DNA of 64,000 nt from NCBI RefSeq assembly GCF_002483205.1, contig NZ_DLHM01000005.1, positions 502,817 through 566,816 on the forward strand, written 5' to 3'. Shown here in pieces: positions 26,667 to 34,917 of this stretch (positions within the stretch are counted from its first letter, which is position 1; each line of letters opens with the position of its first letter). The translations under genes were made by a program, and so were the position numbers. The notes under the pieces are model-generated. The model worked only from the letters and a program-made list of their open reading frames with translations. It was not told the origin of the DNA and searched no databases. The stretch comes from Flavihumibacter sp. UBA7668 (GTDB lineage: Bacteria; Bacteroidota; Bacteroidia; Chitinophagales; Chitinophagaceae).

Positions 26667-26793
26667 TAACATCCGGTTTACGTTCAGGTAACACAAGCTG
26701 GCGAGATTTGAAGCTCAGTTGTTGTGTTTTCAATAGCAGCAAGATTTTCTCATGCAGTTAATACCCGGTTCATGTCTATGAACCGGGTTTTTT
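26667..26793 (+). ncRNA. Candidate small RNA between array A and a perfect terminator
   Basis: About 125 bp without an open reading frame of note, bounded by the possible -7 box after array A and a strong terminator at 26763. The existence and boundaries of a transcript are inferred only from these signals. It matches no RNA family I recognise. Confidence 0.35.
26763..26793 (+). terminator. Perfect intrinsic terminator
   Basis: Arms ACCCGGTTCAT and ATGAACCGGGT (11 bp, no mismatch) with a GTCT tetraloop and a run of six T. The stem's GGTTCATG resembles the unit of array B downstream. No protein gene ends just upstream, so it probably ends a short RNA. Confidence 0.85.
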
Positions 26794-26871
26794 CAGGCAA
26801 TTTGGGATACTCTAAGCTTCCTCCTCTAGCTGCTTACCATGTTTTAACTCATAGCTTTAATAGTATCTCTA

Positions 26872-26975
26872 ACCGTTCATTAACCGTTATTAAACCGTCT
26901 ATCTACCGTTCATGCATCGTTTTATAACGGTTCATGAACGGTAGAAGAACGGTAGATGAACGGTTCATGAACGGT
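26872..26975. repeat. Array B: ten 11-bp phased units, five direct and five inverted
   Basis: ACCGT starts at 26872, 26883, 26894 and 26905, with ATCGT at 26916. ACGGT then starts at 26927, 26938, 26949, 26960 and 26971. Every step, including the one across the centre, is exactly 11 bp. Between cores the sequence is mostly TCAT/TATT-like on the left and TCATGA/AGATGA-like on the right, making a large imperfect inverted repeat. Confidence 0.92.
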
Positions 26976-27037
26976 TGATACTACAATGAGAAAACCAGGA
27001 TTGCTATCCCAAAGAGGGGGGTAAAACAGGATGAATT

Positions 27038-27096
27038 GTTAGAACACTGTTAGAAGACTGTCCTAACACCTGTCTGACACCTTTCCTGTATATTTA
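27038..27096. repeat. Array C: short copy of array A upstream of the DUF5690 gene
   Basis: GTTAGA at 27038 and 27049, then inverted CCTAAC at 27062 and TCTGAC at 27073, all 11-bp spaced within each half. The offset between the last direct and first inverted unit (13 bp) is the same as in array A. A near-consensus -7 box TATATTTA (27089-27096) follows, only 4 bp before the next start codon. Confidence 0.85.
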
Positions 27097-27100
27097 AACC

Positions 27101-28360
27101 ATGTTCACGAGAAAAGACTGGTTAGGAGCCGCTTATGCGGCACTGGTGGCATTTTGCCTGTACTCAAGTTTGTTCGCCTTCCGGAAAGCGTTTAACGTAG
27201 CCGCCTTTGAGGGTTACCAGCTGGCCGGACTCGATTACAAAATCATCCTCGTCATCACCCAGGTGGCCGGTTATATGGCCAGCAAATTCTATGGAATCAA
27301 ATTCATCGCCTCCCTGAAACGCATCGGAAGAGGAAAACTGATCCTCACCCTCGCCGGTGCAGCCTGGCTCTCCTGGCTGGCCTTCGGCGCCATTCCGCCC
27401 CCCTACAACTGGCCCTGCCTGTTTTTCAGCGGATTCCCCCTCGGTATGCTCTGGGGAGTAGTATTCTCCTATATCGAAGGCCGCCGCATGACAGATTTCA
27501 TCAGCGCCGCCCTCGCCGTCAGCTTTATCTTCGGATCCGGATTGGCAAAATCCGTCGCTTCCTTCGTAATGCAACAACTGCAGGTTACCGAATACTGGAT
27601 GCCCTTCGTTACGGGAGCGCTATTCGCCTTTCCGCTTGCCCTCTTCGTTTACCTCATGGAAAAAATACCAGCCCCCACCCAACAGGATATTCTACAACGT
27701 ACCGTCCGTTTACCCATGACCGGCAGCCAGCGCACCGGTATCCTGAAAACCTATGGAACGGGTTTATTCCTGCTGGTTCTCGTTTACTCCCTTGTTACCA
27801 TCCTCAGAGAAGTTCGTGATAGTTTCATGGCAGATATGTGGCGCGATTCCGGCGAAGTTTACAACCTCACCGTCTTCGCAAAAACAGAAACCATTATCTC
27901 CATCATCCTGTTGCTACTAATTGCCTCCATGGTGTTGCTTAAGAATAATTACAAAGCTCTGCAACTCACGCATTGGATTATGGCGATTGGCTTCCTGCTC
28001 AGCCTGGTCATCACCATCGCCTACCAGCATTCCTATATTACCACCTTTAGTTGGATGCTTGGAGTGGGACTCGGTCTTTACCTCGTTTATATCCCCTTCA
28101 ACAGCATCCTCTTTGAACGGCTTATTGCCAGTTTTCGCATAGCCGGCAACGTTGGATTCCTGATTTATCTCGCAGACTCTTTCGGCTACCTAGGAAGTGT
28201 TACCGTTCTGCTCAGCAAATCTGTTTTTTCCATCCAATTGTCCTGGTTGAATTTTTATCAGGAACTGGTACTCATAACCGGAATAATCGGATTAATCGCA
28301 ACGATTGCCTCTTCCATTTATTTCGCAAGAAAATTCAGACTCCAAAAATCGCACAACTGA
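27101..28360 (+). CDS. DUF5690 family transporter (MFS-like)
   Basis: The 419-aa product is a polytopic membrane protein with about twelve hydrophobic segments, resembling the DUF5690 family, an MFS-like group common in Bacteroidota. The conserved-looking N-terminal CLYSSLFAFRKAFNVAAFEG and the mid-protein REVRDSFMADMWRDSGE support this. The substrate is unknown. Codons ending in C (ATC, CTC, GCC) are more frequent here than in the receptor genes upstream. SusC, SusD and a secreted phosphatase-fold enzyme follow, so it may move the product released by that enzyme across the inner membrane. Confidence 0.75.
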   Translation: MFTRKDWLGAAYAALVAFCLYSSLFAFRKAFNVAAFEGYQLAGLDYKIILVITQVAGYMASKFYGIKFIASLKRIGRGKLILTLAGAAWLSWLAFGAIPPPYNWPCLFFSGFPLGMLWGVVFSYIEGRRMTDFISAALAVSFIFGSGLAKSVASFVMQQLQVTEYWMPFVTGALFAFPLALFVYLMEKIPAPTQQDILQRTVRLPMTGSQRTGILKTYGTGLFLLVLVYSLVTILREVRDSFMADMWRDSGEVYNLTVFAKTETIISIILLLLIASMVLLKNNYKALQLTHWIMAIGFLLSLVITIAYQHSYITTFSWMLGVGLGLYLVYIPFNSILFERLIASFRIAGNVGFLIYLADSFGYLGSVTVLLSKSVFSIQLSWLNFYQELVLITGIIGLIATIASSIYFARKFRLQKSHN

Positions 28361-28485
28361 TTCAGGTAAAAAGAACAGGAGTAAATGTAGAATCTACACC
28401 AAATTGATTTTTCGTAATAGCAGCATAACAATGGTCTAACAATCGCATAATAATCGGGATTGAGATTTGCAAAAATTTAACCATC

Positions 28486-31400
28486 ATGCAAACCAAGCCC
28501 TTACTGCTTTTTCTTCTGGCAGTAGTACTGTCACTTTCAGGTATGGCTCAATATGACCTGAAAGGCGAGGTAAAGAATGAACAGGCAACAGCCATGGAAG
28601 GCGTGTCCGTTCAGCTTAAAAACAAGCAGGGATCCCTGCAATTGAATACGCAAACCAATGCAGCCGGACAATTTATTTTCACCAATGTACCGGCCGGCGA
28701 AAACTACACACTCACGCTAAGCTATGTAGGTTACCAGCCTCAAACAATGGGCGCTATCACAGTGGCTGCAGACAGAACTCTTTTTTTTCCAATAAACATG
28801 ATACCCGCAACTGCTATAGGCGATGAAGTAGTTGTTGTAGCATACTCCACACAGAAAAAAGCCAACCTTACCGGAGCTGTTGATCAGGTATCCGGAAAGA
28901 TTTTTGAAAACCGGGCCCTTCCCAACGTAACACAGGGATTACAGGGTTTTATTCCCAACCTCAACCTCGTGATGGGCGATGGAAAACCAACACAATCACC
29001 TGCGTATAATATCCGCGGAAATACATCCATTGGTCAGGGTGGAAATGCACTTGTACTAATCGATGGTGTGGAAGGTGATCCAAGTTTATTAAACCCAAAT
29101 GATATCGCCAATGTAACTGTGTTGAAAGATGCTTCCAGTGCCGCCATCTATGGAGCAAGAGGAGCTTTTGGCGTTGTTTTAATCACCACCAAAAATCCAT
29201 CCAAAGGCAAAACAAGCATCACCTACAACAGTAATTATTCTTCCAAAGCTCCTGTTGTTGTTCCGGATTATGTTACCAACGGATACACCTTCGCCAAATT
29301 GTTCAACGAAGCCTGGAGCGCCTGGAACGATTATTCTCAATTCCCGCAAAACGTAAATAAAACCGTACGATTTTCACAGGAATACCTGGAAGAATACGAA
29401 CGCCGTAACAACGACCCGTCTCTGCCTAAAGTGGATGTAAATGCAAACGGTGAATATGTTTATTACGGCAATACCGACTGGTATAAATTATTATATAAGG
29501 ATCGTACCGGCTCCATGGATCAGAACATCTCCATAAGTGGAAGCAGTGATAAAGCAAGCTTTCTTGTGAGCGCCCGTTACTTCGGACAAAACGGTTTATT
29601 CCGCTATAACAGCGATGATTACCGCCTCTATAATATCCGCGGTAAAGGTTCCGTGCAGGCCCTGCCCTGGTTGCGTATTGAAAACAATGTGGATTATTCC
29701 AATATGCTGTACCATAACCCGCTCAACGTTGGTGAAGGTGGCGGTATCTGGCGAAACATCGCGGATGAAGGACATGAAATGTCGCCTTTATTTAACCCCG
29801 ATGGAAATCTTTCTTATTCGGCAGCCTATACTGTTGGCGATTTTGTTTATGGCAAAAACGGCATCGATTTTGATAAACGGATCTTCCGAAACCGTACTTC
29901 ACTCGTAACGGAATTCTTCAATAAAAAGCTTCGCGTAAAAGGAGATTTCACCATTCAGGAACTGGATGATAATACCACCACTACCCGCGTTGCCGTGCCT
30001 TACAGCAGAAGGCCTGGTGTAATTGAATATGTGGGAACCAATACCAACGATATCGCAGCTGCTTATCGTGAGACCCAATACATCGCCAGTAATATTTATG
30101 CAGAATATGAAAACACCTTTAAAGACCTGCATCATATAAAATTGCTGGGTGGTTATAACTACGAACAATCCCAATACAAAGGCTTGCAGGCACAACGAAA
30201 TGGAATTATATATGAAGGTGCGGAAAGCATCAACCTGGCACTGGGAACTGCCATCACAACAGGCGGACCCTTTGAAGAATGGAATGTACGTGGTGGATTT
30301 TTCAGAGTAAACTATGGTTTTGATGATCGCTACCTGCTTGAAATTAATGGTCGGTATGATGGTTCTTCCAAATTCCCGGCCAGCAAACGATACGCGTTCT
30401 TTCCCTCTGTATCTGCCGGCTGGCGGGTTTCGAAGGAAAAATTCTGGAATCTCGATCCCAAAGGAATCTCTGATCTGAAACTGCGCGGCTCCTATGGATC
30501 ACTCGGTAACGGAAGCATCGCTGCTTATTCTTTCATCGAACAATTCAGCATCTCACAAATTGGCCGCATATTGGGTGGTGTTCGGCCGCAGAGCACTTCA
30601 CAACCAAGTGTGCTGCCCGATAACCTCACCTGGGAAACTGCCACCACTACCGATTTTGGAATTGATGTCGCATTCCTCAATAACCGTCTTCAGATTAATG
30701 CTGATTGGTACAGAAGAAATACCTTTGATATGTTTACGAATGGTCCAACACTTCCTGCCGTTTTCGGTACCGGTGTTCCAAAAGGTAACTATGCTGATCT
30801 GCAAACCACCGGCTGGGAAATTGTTGCCAGCTGGCGCGATGGCGGAACTATTGGCGGAAAACCCTACGGATATGGTATCCGTCTCTCACTTGCAGACTAC
30901 CAATCAGAGATTACCAAATACAATAACCCCGATAAACGGCTGAATGATTATTATGTTGGTCAGAAGCTGGGTGAAATCTGGGGTTATGTAACCGATGGTT
31001 TTTTCACTGCAGAAAATATCGATCAGGCTGCTGCCCAATCCCTTATTAAAAGTTCCAACTCAGGAACCACTTTAATTGGTGATATTAAATTCCTAGACCT
31101 GAATAAGGATGGTGTAATCAATACCGGTGCCAATACACTGGCCGATCCGGGTGATCGCAAAATCATTGGTAACTCCACACCCCGATACACATTCGGAGCG
31201 CTCTTTGATTTCAAATGGAACAATTTCTTCGCCAGTGTTTTCTTCCAGGGTGTAGCCCAACAGGACTGGTGGCCTGGTGCTGAAGCGGATGCTTTCTGGG
31301 GACCCTATAATCGTCCTTATAACAGAATTCCTTCTGAAATGGTGGATGAAATCTGGTCAGAAGAAAACCCCAATACCTATTTCCCGCGCCTTCGTGGTTA

Positions 31401-31722
31401 TATAGCGCAGGGCACCGGCCGGTCTCTGAATGTAAGTCAGACAAAATACCTGCAAAACGCCGCTTATATCCGTTTGAAAAATCTGCAGTTCGGTTACAAT
31501 ATTCCAAAAGCAATCATCAGCAGATTAAAAATGGAACAGGCCCGTGTGTTTATCTCGGGTGATAATATCTGGACCTATTCACCCATGTATAAAGTTACCC
31601 GTAACCTCGATGTGGAAAATATCCAGGGATCCGACCGTGTACTTACAACAGGTGGAAGTGGTAATGGTAATAACTACCCGATTTTAAAAGGCTGGACAAT
31701 CGGTTTGACCATCGGATTCTAA
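28486..31722 (+). CDS. SusC/RagA family TonB-linked outer-membrane protein
   Basis: The 1078-aa protein has a signal peptide (cleavage near SGMAQ), a CarboxypepD_reg-like domain (about 24-110), a plug with the SusC-type GQGGNALVLIDGVEGDPSLLNPNDIANVTVLKDASSAAIYGARGAFGVVLITTK region, and a barrel ending in a phenylalanine (TIGLTIGF). It should form the outer-membrane channel of a nutrient importer with the SusD-like lipoprotein encoded 20 bp downstream. No TAnnTTTG box was found just upstream, but about 125 bp separate it from the transporter gene. Confidence 0.95.
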   Translation: MQTKPLLLFLLAVVLSLSGMAQYDLKGEVKNEQATAMEGVSVQLKNKQGSLQLNTQTNAAGQFIFTNVPAGENYTLTLSYVGYQPQTMGAITVAADRTLFFPINMIPATAIGDEVVVVAYSTQKKANLTGAVDQVSGKIFENRALPNVTQGLQGFIPNLNLVMGDGKPTQSPAYNIRGNTSIGQGGNALVLIDGVEGDPSLLNPNDIANVTVLKDASSAAIYGARGAFGVVLITTKNPSKGKTSITYNSNYSSKAPVVVPDYVTNGYTFAKLFNEAWSAWNDYSQFPQNVNKTVRFSQEYLEEYERRNNDPSLPKVDVNANGEYVYYGNTDWYKLLYKDRTGSMDQNISISGSSDKASFLVSARYFGQNGLFRYNSDDYRLYNIRGKGSVQALPWLRIENNVDYSNMLYHNPLNVGEGGGIWRNIADEGHEMSPLFNPDGNLSYSAAYTVGDFVYGKNGIDFDKRIFRNRTSLVTEFFNKKLRVKGDFTIQELDDNTTTTRVAVPYSRRPGVIEYVGTNTNDIAAAYRETQYIASNIYAEYENTFKDLHHIKLLGGYNYEQSQYKGLQAQRNGIIYEGAESINLALGTAITTGGPFEEWNVRGGFFRVNYGFDDRYLLEINGRYDGSSKFPASKRYAFFPSVSAGWRVSKEKFWNLDPKGISDLKLRGSYGSLGNGSIAAYSFIEQFSISQIGRILGGVRPQSTSQPSVLPDNLTWETATTTDFGIDVAFLNNRLQINADWYRRNTFDMFTNGPTLPAVFGTGVPKGNYADLQTTGWEIVASWRDGGTIGGKPYGYGIRLSLADYQSEITKYNNPDKRLNDYYVGQKLGEIWGYVTDGFFTAENIDQAAAQSLIKSSNSGTTLIGDIKFLDLNKDGVINTGANTLADPGDRKIIGNSTPRYTFGALFDFKWNNFFASVFFQGVAQQDWWPGAEADAFWGPYNRPYNRIPSEMVDEIWSEENPNTYFPRLRGYIAQGTGRSLNVSQTKYLQNAAYIRLKNLQFGYNIPKAIISRLKMEQARVFISGDNIWTYSPMYKVTRNLDVENIQGSDRVLTTGGSGNGNNYPILKGWTIGLTIGF

Positions 31723-31741
31723 TTCAAAAAATCAAACTCAA

Positions 31742-33529
31742 ATGAAACAACTGATACTATCCGCAGCAGTAATGTCAACACTGGCAATCAGCTGCAAAAA
31801 AATGGATCTTTCCCCCGTTGCTACGGCAGATAAAAATGCTGTTTTCGGAAGTGAAAAGGGATTGCAATTGTATGCAACTTCCTTTTACAATGATTTGCCG
31901 GCTGCAGGTGATGTGGTAAGAGCAGATAATATGAGCGATTATGGGGCAAGAACAGATGTGCCAACCTTTCTTACAGCAAACGGATTCACACCTTTACAAG
32001 GCTCTGGCTGGAGCTGGACAGCTCTGAGGAATATCAACTATTTTATTGAAAATAATAATAATCCCGCCGTACCGGAAGCGATCCGTACCAATTACCAGGC
32101 TACGGCAAGATTCTTTCGCGCGCTCTTTTATTTCAATAAAGTAGTCCGTTTTGGGGATGTGCCCTGGTATGGAAAAACCATCGCTGTGAATGATTCAGTT
32201 CAATTGAAAAAACCGCGCGACCCACGTAGTCTGGTTATGGACTCTGTATTAAGCGATCTCAATTACGCCTGCGAAAATATCACCACTACTGATGCTACCC
32301 GCAGTATGATCACCAAATACATAGCACTGGCATATAAATCACGGATTTGTCTCTTCGAAGGCACCTTCCGGAAATACCATGCTGCAGGTCTGGCAAACGG
32401 ACTTGAATCCACTGCCAATACCTGGCTGCAACAGGCAGCAGATGCTGCAGAAGAAGTAATGACTGAAGGCGGCTTTAGTCTGAACACCGCAGGTGGATCC
32501 GAACAATCCTATCGTCAGTTATTTATCAGCAAACAACCCATCCGGAATGAAATCATTCTCTCCAATATTGCTGATGCAACGCTGAATGTGTTGAATGATG
32601 CCAACTGGTACTGGACTTCCGCAACTTATGGTTCCCGTTTGAGTTTTACCCGTGATTTTGTAAATACCTATCTCAACCTGGATGGCACACCATTTACCAA
32701 TACGCCTGGTTATCAAACCATGCTTTTTCAGGAAGAAGTAAAAGGACGTGATAAAAGATTACAACAAACCATTCGCATGGGTGATTACAAACGCGTGAAT
32801 GCCGGTGTTACTGAAGCAGCACCTCCTGTGTTTTCGTATACCTATACCGGTTATCAGCCAATCAAATGGTGCCTCGATGATATGTTCTATGATGGTGGTA
32901 CAAGAAATGATAATTCCATTTCATTGATCCGTTATGCTGAAGTGTTGTTGAACTATGCAGAAGCAAAAGCAGAATTGGGTACTATTACCAATGAAGATTG
33001 GTCAAAAACCATTGGCGCATTAAGGGGTCGGGCTGGTATCACTGGCGGCTTAACCAGTCTGCCAGTAACTATAGATTCCTATCTCCAGCAAAATTATTTT
33101 CCCGCCATTTCAGATCCTGTACTGCTGGAGATTCGCAGAGAAAGAGGCATTGAGCTTTCATGGGAAGGATTACGGTACAACGATCTCATCCGTTGGAAAA
33201 GAGGAGAGTTGCTTGCTAAATCATGGAACGGATTTTATGTTCCGGCGCTCAATACACCCCTTGATTTAAACGAAGATGGTAAAATGGATGTGCTTTTTTA
33301 CAGTGGTACAGCACCTGCCGCCATTCCGGGTGTTAGTTTTGTGAATGTGTCGCCCAAACTTGCTAACGGCAATGCCAACCCGCAGCAACTGGCTGCTGAA
33401 ACAAGTGGTGAAATTCGCTGGTTAAATAATATTGAACGGAAATGGGAAGATAAAAAATACCTTTATCCTATTCCTACAAATGATCTTTTGATTAACCCGG
33501 CACTCGGACAAAACCCCGGCTGGGAATAA
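31742..33529 (+). CDS. SusD/RagB family nutrient-binding lipoprotein
   Basis: The 595-aa product has a lipoprotein signal peptide with the lipobox LAISC (residues 14-18) and the SusD layout: helical TPR-like N-terminal part, then the C-terminal SusD block with RYAEVLLNYAEAKAELG and RRERGIELSWEGLRYNDLIRWKRGE. It caps the SusC channel and binds the substrate on the cell surface. The gene ends 11 bp before the secreted EEP-family enzyme gene. Confidence 0.95.
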   Translation: MKQLILSAAVMSTLAISCKKMDLSPVATADKNAVFGSEKGLQLYATSFYNDLPAAGDVVRADNMSDYGARTDVPTFLTANGFTPLQGSGWSWTALRNINYFIENNNNPAVPEAIRTNYQATARFFRALFYFNKVVRFGDVPWYGKTIAVNDSVQLKKPRDPRSLVMDSVLSDLNYACENITTTDATRSMITKYIALAYKSRICLFEGTFRKYHAAGLANGLESTANTWLQQAADAAEEVMTEGGFSLNTAGGSEQSYRQLFISKQPIRNEIILSNIADATLNVLNDANWYWTSATYGSRLSFTRDFVNTYLNLDGTPFTNTPGYQTMLFQEEVKGRDKRLQQTIRMGDYKRVNAGVTEAAPPVFSYTYTGYQPIKWCLDDMFYDGGTRNDNSISLIRYAEVLLNYAEAKAELGTITNEDWSKTIGALRGRAGITGGLTSLPVTIDSYLQQNYFPAISDPVLLEIRRERGIELSWEGLRYNDLIRWKRGELLAKSWNGFYVPALNTPLDLNEDGKMDVLFYSGTAPAAIPGVSFVNVSPKLANGNANPQQLAAETSGEIRWLNNIERKWEDKKYLYPIPTNDLLINPALGQNPGWE

Positions 33530-33540
33530 ATTAAAAAAAC

Positions 33541-34377
33541 ATGAACTATCAAAAAACAACGATTCTTCTGCTGGTTATTGTCGCCAGCTTTTCCCTCCAT
33601 GCCCAGCAACTTATTACCGGAACCTTCAATATCCGTTATGCCAACCAGAGCGATTCCGGAAATCTCTGGCAGGATCGTGCCCCTGTATGTGCCGCTCTTA
33701 TCCGCTTTCATCAGTTTGATATTGTTGGCACACAAGAGGGGTTAAGGCACCAGTTAGATGATCTACAGGCAGCACTTCCCGGTTATGCATTTTACGGACT
33801 GGGTCGGGATGATGCCAAATCAAAAGGCGAACATTCAGCTATATTTTATAAAAAGGATCGGTTTCTGGTGAAAGACAGCGGCGATTTCTGGTTGTCTGAA
33901 AAACCGGAGGCGCCGGGATTTGGATGGGACGCCAAACACAATCGCATATGCACCTGGCTGAAACTGGAAGATAAAAAAGCAAAAAAAACGATCTATGTTT
34001 TCAATGTACATTATGATCACCAGGGTGTTGTTGCAAGAACAGAAAGCAGTAAACTGATTCTGAAAAAAATCGAAGCCATTGCCGGTAAATCTCCTGTTAT
34101 TCTGATGGGCGATTTCAATGGCAATCATCAGTCTGCCTGGTACACACAGATTCAGCAGAGTGCCGGTTTAAAAGATACCTATACGCTGGCAAAAGACCCC
34201 TATACACCTAATGGAAGTTTCAACAGCTTCCGCCCATTTCCAAAATCAAAAGATATCATCGACCATATTTTTATCAGCAAACCATTTAAAGTTACCCGCT
34301 ATGGTATATTAACCGATACCTATCACGGTAAATTTCCTTCTGATCATTACCCTGTTTTAGCTGCGTTGGACTATTAA
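33541..34377 (+). CDS. Secreted endonuclease/exonuclease/phosphatase-fold hydrolase
   Basis: The 278-aa protein has a signal peptide (cleavage near LHAQQ). It then shows EEP-fold motifs in order: TFNIRY, DIVGTQE (metal-binding Glu), NVHYDH, ILMGDFNGN (catalytic Asp/Asn), DHIFIS and the final PSDHYPVLA (catalytic Asp-His). Such enzymes cleave phosphodiester or phosphomonoester bonds in nucleic acids, lipids or sugar phosphates. Lying 11 bp after susD, it is the only enzyme of this SusCD locus, which suggests a phosphate-ester substrate rather than a plain glycan. Confidence 0.88.
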   Translation: MNYQKTTILLLVIVASFSLHAQQLITGTFNIRYANQSDSGNLWQDRAPVCAALIRFHQFDIVGTQEGLRHQLDDLQAALPGYAFYGLGRDDAKSKGEHSAIFYKKDRFLVKDSGDFWLSEKPEAPGFGWDAKHNRICTWLKLEDKKAKKTIYVFNVHYDHQGVVARTESSKLILKKIEAIAGKSPVILMGDFNGNHQSAWYTQIQQSAGLKDTYTLAKDPYTPNGSFNSFRPFPKSKDIIDHIFISKPFKVTRYGILTDTYHGKFPSDHYPVLAALDY

Positions 34378-34401
34378 TCCAACCCCTTCAACTCCTAACT
34401 G

Positions 34402-34427
34402 CCTTACGCATTTGCGTAGGGCTTTTT
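34402..34427 (+). terminator. Intrinsic terminator after the SusCD-EEP locus
   Basis: CCTTACGCA / TGCGTAGGG stem with a short loop followed by GCTTTTTTT, 25 bp past the hydrolase stop. It abuts the stop of the convergent acetyltransferase gene. Confidence 0.8.
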
Positions 34428-34889
34428 TTATCTATATGTACCAAGTGGGAAATCACAATTTATTTCCACGTCATCAATGACAGCACCTTTCCGGCGATAA
34501 AACTCAATCGCTTTTTTATTCCATCTCGATACCTGCCAGCGCATTTTTTTACAAGCTTCCTCCCTGCCGATACCAATCACCCTATCCATCAGTTGTGTTC
34601 CAATACCAGCACCCCGGTGCTCAGGTAAAACATACAAATCATCCAGGTAAATTGATTTTCCTGTCCAGGAATAATAAGCAAAGAAATAAGTGGCAAAGCC
34701 GATAATCCGGTTTTCCGAAACGGCAATCAGACAATTGAAAATGGATGCATCCTTTTTCATATCCTCCAATGTAATGGTCAGCTTCTCCGGCGTTTTTATA
34801 AAGACGGCAAACTCTTTTAACAGCTCATACACGTCATTAAAATCCGATGGAATTGCTTTACATATTTCAACATTCTTTGTTGATACCAT
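34428..34889 (-). CDS. GNAT family N-acetyltransferase
   Basis: The 153-aa cytoplasmic protein shows the GNAT core: the beta4 strand IGFATYFFAYYSW, the acetyl-CoA-binding motif A region YLDDLYVLPEHRGAGIGTQLMDRVI (R/Q-x-x-G-x-G/A type), and a C-terminal WNKKAIEFYRRKGA helix-strand. It is similar in layout to diamine and amino-acid acetyltransferases, but the acceptor cannot be assigned. It is monocistronic as far as can be seen, 28 bp downstream of the type-B T9SS gene on the same strand. Confidence 0.9.
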   Translation of the reverse strand: MVSTKNVEICKAIPSDFNDVYELLKEFAVFIKTPEKLTITLEDMKKDASIFNCLIAVSENRIIGFATYFFAYYSWTGKSIYLDDLYVLPEHRGAGIGTQLMDRVIGIGREEACKKMRWQVSRWNKKAIEFYRRKGAVIDDVEINCDFPLGTYR

Positions 34890-34917
34890 ATAGTTATTCT
34901 TCTTTTGCTGAAATATA

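Noticed and set aside
26539..27096. CRISPR array
   Set aside because: The repeated motifs are 5-6 bp with 5-6 bp between them, far shorter than CRISPR repeats and spacers, and no cas gene is present.
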